64,000 nucleotides of DNA from Huiozyma naganishii CBS 8797 (lineage: Eukaryota; Ascomycota; Saccharomycetes; Saccharomycetales; Saccharomycetaceae): the NCBI RefSeq assembly GCF_000348985.1, contig NC_035922.1, positions 571,604 through 635,603 of the forward strand, read 5' to 3'. This document shows positions 9,431 to 19,650 of the stretch, piece by piece. The notes under the pieces were generated by a model, which was not told the DNA's origin, did not search any database, and was given only the letters and a program-made list of their open reading frames with translations. The position numbers and the translations under genes are program-made. The stretch's first letter is position 1. Every line of letters starts with the position of its first letter.

Positions 9431-10975
9431 TCACAACTTGATGCCACTGGACACTTCGAGCTCCTCAGCAGCGTGGTCGTACACGTTCGCGTTCAGATCC
9501 GCATTCGTCAATTGCAACTGTTCATCGGTCCACAGATCCCGCTGCACGGGCACAGTAGGGTCACCGCACCCTAGCAACCCGCCGTTCGCGGCCCAGTCGC
9601 TGGTACGGGGCAATTGCAACTCGCGGAAAACGTCCTCCATCGCAGCCAAAAGTACATCGCAGTACTCCAACGAGTGGTCAGGCGTAGGTGTAATCCGTAA
9701 CCTCTCAGTGCCCCGCGCAACAGTGGGGAAGTTGATCGCTTGCACGTAGATCCGGTGGCGGTCCATTAACAAGTCTGACGCTTGACGCGCGAGATCCGGG
9801 TTCCCGATAAGCACGGGCACGATGTGCGATGGGTTGGGGATCACGGGGATGTCCAACTCAGCGAGCCCGCGCTTCACGTACCGCGTGTTCATCTGTTGCC
9901 GTTGACGCAGATCCAAATGCCTCTTTGAGAAACGGATCGCTGCAGCGGCACCGGCCATCACTGCGGGGGGGAGTGTCGTCGTGAAGATGAACCCGGGAGC
10001 GTACGACCGGAACCAATCAGTTAACTGTTTCGACGCAGCGACGTACCCTCCCACACTGCCGAACGATTTCCCCAAAGTACCAGTGACCATGTCGACACGG
10101 GACATCACCGTTGGGTGCGCTGGCGCAGCGGAACCGGCGGCCAAGTGTGCAGAGAAATCTGCGTGCTCAGCAACACCAGCACCTTGTGGACCGTAGAGCC
10201 CCACGGCGTGCACCTCATCGAGAAACGTCAACGCACCGTACTTCTCCGCGAGGTCACAGATCTTGCCGATGTCAGCAACGGACCCGGCCATCGAGTACAC
10301 GGACTCGAAAGCGATCAGTTTTGGCTGCGATTTAGGGTACTGCTGCAACATCTGCTCCAGTTGTTGCAAGTCGTTGTGACGGAAGATATGTTTCTTCGTG
10401 TTCGCGTGCTTGATCCCAACAATCATCGATGCGTGGTTCAACTCATCGGAGAAAATCACAAGATCCTTCACTTTTTGACCCAAGAGGGACAAAACGGCGT
10501 CGTTCGCAACGTAGCAGGAGGAGAACACAAGCGCTCCTTCCTTCTTGTGCAAAGAGGCTAACTCGGACTCCAGTTGCAAAGTCAACTTGTTGTGGCCCGC
10601 GATATTCCGCGTCCCACCAGCACCAGCACCGTACTTGTCAATCGCCTTCTTCATCGCATCCATCACCTCCTGGTTTTTCGACAACGCTAAGTAATCGTTA
10701 GAACACCAAACGGTCACTTTGTCCGCCTCGTTCTTCCGGTGCGCCAGCGGATACTCCTTCGCCAAACGGTTAATGTTGTTGAAGTACCGGTACGACTTGT
10801 CCCTCCGCTTAGCGGCCAGATCAGACTCAATAAACCCATCGTAGTCAAACGCAGACTCCTGCGTAGCATGCTCCACGGGTCGCTGTTGCAACTCTCTCGC
10901 GGCAGCACCGCCAGCAGAAGCGTAGTAACGCTTCCCACAGCTCAGCACCTGTCTTGCCCCATTAAAACGCAGCAT
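9431..10975 (-). CDS. HEM1: 5-aminolevulinate synthase, mitochondrial
   Basis: PLP enzyme that condenses glycine and succinyl-CoA in the mitochondrial matrix, the first step of heme synthesis. 514 residues (548 in S. cerevisiae, the difference lying mainly at the ends). Visible: basic presequence ([20 protein letters not shown]), glycine-rich '[14 protein letters not shown]', '[11 protein letters not shown]', aspartate loop '[13 protein letters not shown]', and the PLP-binding lysine in '[12 protein letters not shown]' (about residue 300). I see no clear heme-regulatory Cys-Pro motif in the presequence. It shares a short divergent promoter (218 bases) with COX20 and converges on RTN1 (84 bases apart). 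Very GC-rich third positions. Confidence 0.96.
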   Translation of the reverse strand: MLRFNGARQVLSCGKRYYASAGGAAARELQQRPVEHATQESAFDYDGFIESDLAAKRRDKSYRYFNNINRLAKEYPLAHRKNEADKVTVWCSNDYLALSKNQEVMDAMKKAIDKYGAGAGGTRNIAGHNKLTLQLESELASLHKKEGALVFSSCYVANDAVLSLLGQKVKDLVIFSDELNHASMIVGIKHANTKKHIFRHNDLQQLEQMLQQYPKSQPKLIAFESVYSMAGSVADIGKICDLAEKYGALTFLDEVHAVGLYGPQGAGVAEHADFSAHLAAGSAAPAHPTVMSRVDMVTGTLGKSFGSVGGYVAASKQLTDWFRSYAPGFIFTTTLPPAVMAGAAAAIRFSKRHLDLRQRQQMNTRYVKRGLAELDIPVIPNPSHIVPVLIGNPDLARQASDLLMDRHRIYVQAINFPTVARGTERLRITPTPDHSLEYCDVLLAAMEDVFRELQLPRTSDWAANGGLLGCGDPTVPVQRDLWTDEQLQLTNADLNANVYDHAAEELEVSSGIKL

Positions 10976-11116
10976 CCAAAATTCCTTGCAGCGTCTGAAC
11001 TACCGTCAAGGATCCCATCCAAGACCCATCAAACACACACTCATCGTCAACTGCATCTTCTTCGTTTTTGAACAGAAAATTTTCGTTGGCTTGCGTCGTT
11101 TAAAAACTGCTCGAAG

Positions 11117-11149
11117 ATGAGAACATAGGACATGGGGTGTCCACTTTGA
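11117..11149 (+). promoter_or_regulatory. Two tiny uORFs upstream of COX20
   Basis: ATG AGA ACA TAG at 11117-11128 and ATG GGG TGT CCA CTT TGA at 11132-11149, ending 44 bases before the chosen COX20 ATG. If they are in the transcript leader they would reduce COX20 translation. Confidence 0.4.
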
Positions 11150-11193
11150 CGGGTTTGTACCGGTTTGACTGGATCTGTGACCGTGTTTGCGTG

Positions 11194-11760
11194 ATGACTA
11201 AGGAGGAAGATGGTTCGTCTGGGTCCTCTGGGAGCAGCTACTCGAAGGGCCAAAAGATACTGATGCGGGACACGCCGCCGCGGTTCCCGCACGATGCGGA
11301 CGGTGCTGCTCCACAGGGGACATCGTCGAGGGAGTTGTTCAGGACTGCGTGGGACGGTGTGTCTATAGAGGACTTCACGCTGGCGAAGCTCGCGACGGTG
11401 CCCTGTTTCAGGGACGCCGTGATGGTTGGGTTCGGCGGGATGGTCATCCTAGGAGGGGTGACACTCGCTTACCACCGGAGTGCCGTGCGGGCTGCAAACT
11501 GGGCAACAGCGGGACTGTTGCTCGGGTCCGTCGTTGGGTGGGAACAGTGCAGGTTGAAGCGCAGGAGGAGTTTTGAGATCGCGCAGAGGGCGATGGCCAC
11601 GGTGCGCGCGAAGGAGAGTACCCATGCGCGGGACTACCGACTGCTAGGAGAGGGATCTGTTAGGAACGCAAAGCTTAAAGAGGAGTGGGACAATCACCGG
11701 AACGATGCGACGATGGAGACACCGCAGCAGGGGAAGTCCAAGTGGTACAAGTTCTGGTGA
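11194..11760 (+). CDS. COX20: Cytochrome c oxidase assembly protein Cox20
   Basis: Inner-membrane chaperone that helps process and mature Cox2. 188 residues from the ATG at 11194 (205 in S. cerevisiae); an earlier in-frame start would need GTG. The family region is 'KLATVPCFRDAVMVGFGGM' (about residues 68-86), followed by two hydrophobic segments (about 78-98 'MVGFGGMVILGGVTLAYH' and 103-118 'WATAGLLLGSVVGWEQC') joined by a short loop, then a charged tail ending KSKWYKFW. Position between HEM1 and IVY1 agrees with YDR231C. Confidence 0.9.
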   Translation: MTKEEDGSSGSSGSSYSKGQKILMRDTPPRFPHDADGAAPQGTSSRELFRTAWDGVSIEDFTLAKLATVPCFRDAVMVGFGGMVILGGVTLAYHRSAVRAANWATAGLLLGSVVGWEQCRLKRRRSFEIAQRAMATVRAKESTHARDYRLLGEGSVRNAKLKEEWDNHRNDATMETPQQGKSKWYKFW

Positions 11761-11835
11761 AGTCGAGTTCGGCGGTTACGCAACGTCAATATATTCACAT
11801 AATATATTATATATATAAATATCAATACCTTGTAA

Positions 11836-13077
11836 TTATACAGAAGATTGGTCCATTGCGATATCGCTGTCGCTACCGCCATCGTCGTCGTCTTGTTCTC
11901 TGGAGGGCGGGGTTGGAACGGGCAGCGAAAATGACTGGTCGTTGATATCCGCCTCGTCCGCTGCCTCAGGGCTCGCTCGTTCACCTATACTCTCCTCTCG
12001 TCCATCGCTCCGCACAGTATCAGGCCCGCCTGTGTTGCTCCTGCGGTCGACGTACGTTTCAGCACTCAGCGGAGGTCGCAGCATGTTCTCATCTGTGACA
12101 TTATCGTTATTACTCCCGCTGGCATCTTCTTCTTCTTCCTCTGCCTCATCATCAATTTCAGCGTCGTCTTCGTCCCCGTCTTTGCTGAACGGGTCCTGAG
12201 AACACACCAGCAGGTCGTCTAGACCGCCGCCAGACCAGCCCTTCCTCGCTATGTTTTCAGAAATCTCGACGTGCGCCCTCGTGAGCGTTGCCACGTTGTT
12301 CATCACCTCCGTGCACGTTGTCTCAACAAGGTTGTACGAGTCCTGGAAGAAGTCGTGCCGCAGGGACTCTATCTCGTCCAATTGCAACTGCAGGTTGTGA
12401 AGGCTCTCCCGGTACGTCAACAGATTCTTCGTTTTCCGCTTCGACAGTTTACTGTTCAGTTGCTCCTGCATTCGAAGCTTCAACGTCTGCTCCCTGTTTG
12501 CCTCTTTGAACCGTCGCTCCAGCAGCGCACTCATCTCACCAAACGCAGTCGCCTCACCGCCAACACGCACATTCAACACGTTATCGACACTGGAAGACAG
12601 TATTAGCTCGTGGTTTGCCATCAGGTGGAACAGTCCAGACGCACTAAGAATCTTCTCCGCCGTGTCGTCGCTGCAACCCTTCAGCCGCGCAAGCTCCTCG
12701 AACGCAGAGGCTAGCTCGCTCGACCGCTTCGAAGTCTCCCTTAAGGAGTCCATGTACCGCAGCGACCCGCGCTGTATCTCCGTCAACACCTCCTTCATCA
12801 ACTTCATGTCCCGCCTGGTCACCAGCGTGTCCAAATCCCTAATCGAACTCACATTGGAATGCAAAGACGACGCCCGACGATACCCGCCAGCATCGAGCTT
12901 TAAGGGACTCACCGCAGAACCTTGCACATGTTTACTTGTCCCACTTGTTCGTGCTGCTGCTGCTGCCGCCGCCGCCTCTTCCTCCTCTGCAGCAACTGCA
13001 TTCTCCAAATTGTTCACAATAGGGTAGAATTCAGACAGGTGTGCGGGAACCGCGTCGGGGCTCATCCGATTGCTCAT
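11836..13077 (-). CDS. IVY1: Vacuolar I-BAR protein Ivy1
   Basis: Phospholipid-binding protein that binds the Rab Ypt7 and Vps33 at the vacuole and affects TORC1 and lipid microdomains. 413 residues from the ATG at 13077 (453 in S. cerevisiae); the frame opens slightly earlier only through GTG. The central 100-290 region is helical and heptad-like ('KLMKEVLTEIQRGSLRYMDSL', 'KLRMQEQLNSKLSKRKTKNLL'), as expected of an inverse-BAR fold. An N-terminal poly-Ala/Glu run and a long acidic C-terminal tail (about 320-345, Asp/Glu-rich) are low complexity. Named from synteny (YDR229W) plus similarity. Divergent from TRM8. Confidence 0.85.
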   Translation of the reverse strand: MSNRMSPDAVPAHLSEFYPIVNNLENAVAAEEEEAAAAAAAARTSGTSKHVQGSAVSPLKLDAGGYRRASSLHSNVSSIRDLDTLVTRRDMKLMKEVLTEIQRGSLRYMDSLRETSKRSSELASAFEELARLKGCSDDTAEKILSASGLFHLMANHELILSSSVDNVLNVRVGGEATAFGEMSALLERRFKEANREQTLKLRMQEQLNSKLSKRKTKNLLTYRESLHNLQLQLDEIESLRHDFFQDSYNLVETTCTEVMNNVATLTRAHVEISENIARKGWSGGGLDDLLVCSQDPFSKDGDEDDAEIDDEAEEEEEDASGSNNDNVTDENMLRPPLSAETYVDRRSNTGGPDTVRSDGREESIGERASPEAADEADINDQSFSLPVPTPPSREQDDDDGGSDSDIAMDQSSV

Positions 13078-13240
13078 AACTTCGCGTAAATTGCACACAG
13101 CACTGCAGAATCACAGATGGTACAGGGGGGGTGAGAGTTCAGCCTTCAACCCGAACACATGAACCAGTGCGTTTCTCTTTGAGCTGCTCCAAAAGCGTTG
13201 AAAAATTTTAATGAGAAGCGAAAGAGGATTTTAGCGATGA

Positions 13241-14182
<942 letters not shown>

Positions 14183-14297
14183 TGAGAACGGTGCACTGCT
14201 CTCTCTCTTTCTCTTAGGGAATCAAAAGTGACAACCCCCTCTCTCTATAGACTTTACTTTGTATCATACACATGTCGTCTTTAACTACGTAAATTTT

Positions 14298-14326
14298 TTT
14301 CTTCTTCTTCTTCTTCTTCTTCTTCT
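14298..14326. repeat. TTC trinucleotide microsatellite
   Basis: Tandem TTC/CTT units between TRM8 and PCF11, following a T run; a common nucleosome-excluding promoter element in yeast. Confidence 0.9.
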
Positions 14327-14411
14327 ACAAAATAAGTGAACTATGCTTGCCAGTATTCCCCTTCTCATTCTCAAGTGGAACATCCATAGACACCGTCACA
14401 CTCACGCAGTA

Positions 14412-16316
14412 ATGGATGAGGATACAAGGGCGACGGTGAAGGAGTTCGAAGATGTCTTAAAGGAGCTGACTTTGAACTCGCGGCCCATCATCACGACTTT
14501 GACAAAGATGGCAGAGGAAAACATCTCTTGTGCCCAGTACTTCGTCCATCTGTTGGAGGCAAGGATAGAGAAGTGTGTCCCAACTCAGAAACTGTACGCG
14601 TTTTACGCACTCGATTCCATATGTAAGAACGCCGGGAGTCCCTACACCATATATTTCAGTAAAAACCTGTTTAGTATGTACCGGAAGACGTATCTGATCG
14701 TGGATAACAACACCAGGACCAAGATGATCAATCTTTTTAGGTCCTGGCTGGAGCCTACTACCGCTACTGGGGAACCCGTGTTTGATAAGGGTACGCTTGA
14801 CAGGATCGAAAGCTTTCTGATCAAGGCAAGCGCACTGCACCAGAAGAACATGGAATCTATGTTGCCTACACCGACCATCTCTCTGCTGCTCAAGGAAATT
14901 GACAAACTCACCATGCTCACAGAGGAAAGACTCAGAGATAACAAGGCTGATGCAAAACTTGCCACAAAACTGGAGGTGCTGAACCAACTGAAGGCCGTCC
15001 TTCAAAGGGAGAAATTGGGTGTACCAGCTTTGAAACAGGTACAGCTGCAACTGCAACAAGTATTTGCGCAGGACCAACAGTATCTGCAGGATAAGTTTGT
15101 GCACCAACAGAAACAGCAGCTTCAGCAACAGCAGCTTCAGCAACAAAAACAGCAACGGCAACGGGGGGCTGGTATGATGGGCACTCCGGACATACTACAA
15201 GGTTCAAAGTCGCCCTCGAAGAGTGGCACACCCATTATACCTCTGTTCAATAATTTCAGTAACCAACCTTCAAAAACAGCCGGAGCTGCCACGAACGCAA
15301 GTGCTTCGTTGTTTGGGAGCATGTCCAGCATCTTGTCCCCAAACAACTTTGCCGAGATGGAAAAGACAAACAGAATAGCCAAGATTAAAAACCTTTACGA
15401 CGAACTCAATAAAGAGGGACTGCTCTACGTACCCAAGAGGGAATCTATCGTTACTCTGTACGACAGTCTCAATACAAAGAACAACGAAAATAACATGCAG
15501 CAAATCAAGAATAACTTACCGCCAATCCCAGTACTTACAAGCATCATATTCGATTGCAAAGCACATTTCGCCACTAATAACGCCAGTCTGAGCAATGCGC
15601 CCACGTTGCAATTGAACCAGCAAAACATTCTCAGCGATAATCGCCAGGTCAATAACAGCTTCATCCACTTCTTGTATAGAGCTAAACCCAACAAATGCAG
15701 TCTGTGCGGTAAAAGGTTCGGGAACTCCCCGGAGGAAAAGAAATTACAAAGCGATCACTTGGACTGGCATTTCAGAATCAATAAAAGAATGAAGGGATCT
15801 TCTGGCACGCAAACGTCTACAGGCTCGACTGCTGCGACTGCTGCTACACAGAGGAACATACAGTCTCGGAACTGGTACATCCCAGATTCGGAGTGGGTTC
15901 TTTTCAAGGACGAAGAGATTGTTTCCATCAGCCATGACCAAGCGGATCGCCGCTCTGGGAAACAGCGGGGCCAGTCGAAACAAGCAACACGTCCACATGA
16001 TAACGACGGAAAGTTTGATTCTGCAAAAAATGCGCCTGAAAAGGATATCGTTGCAATCAGTAGGGGCAAGTTATTGGCAAAATATGTTGTTGTGCCGGAC
16101 TCGATTCAAGATATGGCATTCATATGTCCTATTTGTAAAGAGAAGGTCAACGGTGTGTATGATGAGGATTCTGGGGAATGGGTTTGGAAGAACACCATAG
16201 CAATTGAAAATAAACATTTCCATGCCACCTGTTACTTTGAAACTGTTCAAAACCGCTCCAACAGCGGGGACATGCCCACTACGGAACTGGAAACTTTGAA
16301 AAGCCTTATTGAATAG
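14412..16316 (+). CDS. PCF11: Cleavage factor IA subunit Pcf11
   Basis: Binds the Ser2-phosphorylated RNA polymerase II tail and promotes mRNA 3' cleavage, polyadenylation and termination. 634 residues (626 in S. cerevisiae) from the ATG at 14412; an ATG at 14343 would add 23 residues not expected in the family. Residues about 1-135 form the CTD-interacting domain (VKEFEDVLKELTLNSRPI, 'YALDSICKNAGSPY'). A Gln-rich run is near 215-255. Two zinc-binding pairs follow: 'KCSLCGKRFGNSPEEKKLQS' with a later His pair (about 430-455), and 'CPICKEKVNGVYDEDSGEW' with a later His/Cys pair (about 570-608); the Clp1-binding strip lies between them. Confidence 0.95.
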   Translation: MDEDTRATVKEFEDVLKELTLNSRPIITTLTKMAEENISCAQYFVHLLEARIEKCVPTQKLYAFYALDSICKNAGSPYTIYFSKNLFSMYRKTYLIVDNNTRTKMINLFRSWLEPTTATGEPVFDKGTLDRIESFLIKASALHQKNMESMLPTPTISLLLKEIDKLTMLTEERLRDNKADAKLATKLEVLNQLKAVLQREKLGVPALKQVQLQLQQVFAQDQQYLQDKFVHQQKQQLQQQQLQQQKQQRQRGAGMMGTPDILQGSKSPSKSGTPIIPLFNNFSNQPSKTAGAATNASASLFGSMSSILSPNNFAEMEKTNRIAKIKNLYDELNKEGLLYVPKRESIVTLYDSLNTKNNENNMQQIKNNLPPIPVLTSIIFDCKAHFATNNASLSNAPTLQLNQQNILSDNRQVNNSFIHFLYRAKPNKCSLCGKRFGNSPEEKKLQSDHLDWHFRINKRMKGSSGTQTSTGSTAATAATQRNIQSRNWYIPDSEWVLFKDEEIVSISHDQADRRSGKQRGQSKQATRPHDNDGKFDSAKNAPEKDIVAISRGKLLAKYVVVPDSIQDMAFICPICKEKVNGVYDEDSGEWVWKNTIAIENKHFHATCYFETVQNRSNSGDMPTTELETLKSLIE

Positions 16317-16925
16317 TCGTGTGTGCGTGTGTGTGATGGGTTTGACTGCGTCGGGAAAAAAAATACTTAGCTCATACTTGATTTGCCGAACTACAGTTTA
16401 CGATTCTTTTCCATTGCCCATGCTAATCCGTTTCTACATTTTTGCTCTTAGATCAAAGTAATGTACATATTACCTTGGATTTTTGGGACGGAAAGATAAA
16501 GACCTACAGAAGTTGTTACAGTTTGAATGTCATGAACTTAGGAAGTTCGATACATGATGCGATTGCATGCCAACACCAATAGCTGACTTTATCAGACTTG
16601 CTGAGATCACCATTGGAGTGCAATCATATTATCATAGACTCTAATATATAGATTATCTAAGTTTAAAGAATCTTTAGTTTAAGGCCTTCACAAAGAAGAC
16701 ATGGCCTTTTTAATAATTCTGTTGAGGGTCTTTGAGGATACGTTGGGGATCTTCCCTCGGGAATGGACTCATGATCGGTTTTCCCTGGTAAAATACAGCA
16801 CTGTGATGTATTATACGCCCGACATGCGAGGACAACCCTTGAGATAAGCAAATACAACTGATGTAGTTCGTACGACTGCATATACTGCGTAAGTAAAAGT
16901 ATCTGGCTGTCGTTATACATATTAC
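16317..16925. other. Intergenic stretch with 3' flank copy A
   Basis: 609 bases between PCF11 and the adhesin relic. The right half (16766-16944) resembles 19358-19520 (see the repeat entries). The rest shows no gene or RNA I can support. Confidence 0.5.
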
Positions 16926-16944
16926 TCAACCAAAACCTACAATC
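16766..16944. repeat. Adhesin 3' flank, copy A
   Basis: Shares ordered blocks with 19358-19520: 'CTGTGAT.TATTA.AC.CCCGACA', 'ACAACTGAT', 'CATATAC.GCGT', and 'TCAA.CAAAACCTAC'. Same orientation as copy B. It covers the stop codon and 3' flank of the relic gene. Confidence 0.7.
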
Positions 16945-18302
16945 CCTTTAACAGAGGGGAGACGTGGCACCTTTCTTCGCACGGTAACCAGTACTAGAAC
17001 TGAAAACACAGCTTTCCAAGAGAGACTAGGCCTAAAAACAGATCCATTTCCACCGTAGATTGAAACATCCGCCATGGTAGAAGGCTTGGTTAAAACACCC
17101 GACCCACAGACACAACCTTGAATGTTGATGGAATGCCGTTTGACGCTCCAGTAATCGTTGTTACAGGTGTGGTTTTGGGGGGCAAGAATTCTCGTCGCCA
17201 GTTTGCTGCTGGTTTCCGTATTCCCGCTTCCATTTGAATGGGCCGAATGTTCCGCACCATTCGCATCACCACCTAAATGTTGGCTGCTATAGACTGGATT
17301 GTTTGCCTGGGCTCCACAGTCTTCAATGCATGTAGAAACAATGGTGTTCTCCTTTGTCGTCTTGGGCAGACTGTCTGTTTTTGACTTCTTAATGGGGTGC
17401 TCCGTTTGCGTCTCCTTAGTGGAAGTGGTTCTTCCAGATGATGAGGTTACAAAAACTGTGCTGTTACTGTACCCAGGGTCGAACGATTTGCGTTCCGACT
17501 CAGTGGAATTGGAGGTGGAAGAGATACTACCCGACACACCCGCTGATTTAGACAATACACCCGACCCACTCCTCGATGAATGCTGAGAAGAACTGAATCT
17601 CGAAAGACCAGTGCTGGAAGTACTACTAACCACTGAGGTGCGGGATGATTGGGACACAGACTAACTCACGCTGGAGGAGTGGTGGCTTGATGGGTTTGCA
17701 CTGATAGAAGTGGAAAAGGTCCTCGAGTAAACAGTACTCCCAAACCCACAAATCCCGTTCTCCTCGATTTATGAGTAGGCGGTGACGTATTCTATTCCCA
17801 ATGTGCCGCCCACTATTTCTGTTGTGATTTTTGGCTCAGGAACGGGCGAAAAGGGACCATGGAACAGTAATCCAGGGTACAATGAAGTTGTTCCTACATC
17901 AATAAAAGAAATGTCTTTTTGTTTTATGTTGCAAGGGGTAACCAAATCATCCAGATCTGTTATNNNNNNNNNNNNNNNNNNNNNNNNNNNNNNNNNNNNN
18001 NNNNNNNNNNNNNNNNNNNNNNNNNNNNNNNNNNNNNNNNNNNNNNNNNNNNNNNNNNNNNNNCAGTTGCCTAACTCAACAACTAAATTACCATATACGT
18101 TCACGTCGTTACTGAACGTATAGCACCTGTCTATCAGGCTTAAAGTGGCTCTCTTTTCAACCGTGACGGTACCGCTGAATACACGGCCTCCGCTCAAAGT
18201 AACATTATCCGTTATAACTAACCTATCGGTTACTGTCTGCGCAAAAACCGCATGTACCAAAGAAATCGTTGCCAGTAGCACTCTTCTGAAGTTTCTGAGC
18301 AT
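16926..18302 (-). pseudogene. Degenerate GPI-type cell-wall adhesin
   Basis: Relic of a secreted yeast wall protein. From the ATG at 18302 it has a signal peptide (MLRNFRRVLLATISLVHAVF), then a beta-rich N-domain with 'TLSGGRVFSGTVTVEKRATL' and 'SNDVNVYGNLVVELGN', reminiscent of Hyr/Iff-type (hyphally regulated wall protein) N-domains. A 100-N gap interrupts it. The same frame then meets a TAA (17769-17771) and, 37 codons on, a TAG (17661-17663), before a Ser/Thr-rich stalk and a hydrophobic C-terminus (LSWKAVFSVLVLVT) like a GPI signal. Within 17090-17272 a different frame (TTPVTTITGASNGIPSTFKV) reads better, suggesting a frameshift. Assembly collapse of repetitive paralogues could also cause this. 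Confidence 0.65.
17964..18063. other. Assembly gap (100 N)
   Basis: Exactly 100 undetermined bases, the conventional placeholder for a gap of unknown size, inside the adhesin relic. Confidence 0.99.
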
Positions 18303-19650
18303 TTTGGTGGTCTGGTACGTTGGTCTTCGAGCATGGGGTGGATCCGCACCATATTTCCCTGTTTATATATGTGTTATTCAAGGAAACACTACTAATATCA
18401 GAGGTCGTTCCCCTTTCCTCCTTCCTCCAATGAAATCATGCTATTTGTCAAGCACTCCGGAACCATATCACATCCCCTTCCACTAGGAACTGACCAACAA
18501 AATAGCATGTCTTCCTCTCACGTTATATATGTTTACTGCATCTCTGTCCCAAAAGGGAATCGTCGTCCCTTTTGGGAAAGGTACCACTGCTTTAGTTTCC
18601 TGTCAGAGAAACGGCTGAGAACCCGATGCAGACAGAGATCCAGACTACTTGCACTGTCACCCAGTGGCAGACGCGGTGCTTGGGGACTGTCTCGAGGGAT
18701 GAGCTGCACGATTACGTGAAGATGCATGGGAAGGGAATTATTTTGTCCAGATCGATCTCTTTGCATGCGGGAGAATCACCTCCCGAAGTAATTACCTTCG
18801 AGATATACTAAGAAACTCCATAAGGACATTTGAGAGACTCGTCTGGACAAAAGCATAACCGATATTATTCTGTTTACCACTTGTTGAGTCCCTTATTTCC
18901 CCAGTGTACGTTGTTTGATCACTCTTAAGGTCTAATGCATGTCCCTATATGGTAGACTGCAGACCCAGATCTTTCAGACGCTTCAGAAGTGGTAGGGGGG
19001 AACTTTGTCACACAATATACTCTTTTGGAAATCGGTTATAGCTCAGAATAAACCATTTACTAGGTAGAACCCCTTTTCTGCTCTGCGAATTCCAGCGGTA
19101 CAGGGAAGGTTCCATAGTAGCCAATTCACCACTCATTTTTTAAACGAAGTAGTTTCTTCTCTTGCTATGGCGTTGTAACAGTGGACAAAAATCAATATTT
19201 AGCTTTGCGTTTTCGAAGTTGCGACTGTGGTTCCCCCTCTTGAGCGTAGAAAGATCCGCCTCTCGCTACAAGTCAAGCATGAAATTCGTGGGAAGCGTAC
19301 GCGAAAGGAAAGCAGCAGCAGTACGAGCTGAGCATAAATTACGGAACTTCCGTTGGAAATAGACTCATAACCCGTTTACCTTAAAAAACAGTACTGTGAT
19401 CTATTAAACACCCGACAGACTTTCTCAACCAGAACAACTGATAAAAATTGTATTATCACATATACGGCGTGAATACGAATATCAAACCGTCCCTTTACAA
19501 TTATTCAAACAAAACCTACCCTTCGCCCTTGCAAAGTTTTCATGAAGCGGCCCAAAATTAAAAGTTGATGAAAGAGAATCGTATAACAAAAGATAATCTT
19601 CTTCTTCCAGTAGGGAAATTTATGGATTAAGTTTAACTGTAACGACTGCA
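18303..19650. other. Gene-free region upstream of adhesin relic
   Basis: About 1.35 kb without a convincing gene. Short open frames (for example 18626-18811 and 19162-19362) have no recognisable product. The right part holds copy B of the adhesin 3' flank, so the region may once have contained a second tandem wall-protein gene. Confidence 0.5.
19358..19520. repeat. Adhesin 3' flank, copy B
   Basis: Diverged copy of 16766-16944 in the same orientation, with no adhesin coding region directly to its right: the next gene is the large coiled-coil ORF. Confidence 0.7.
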
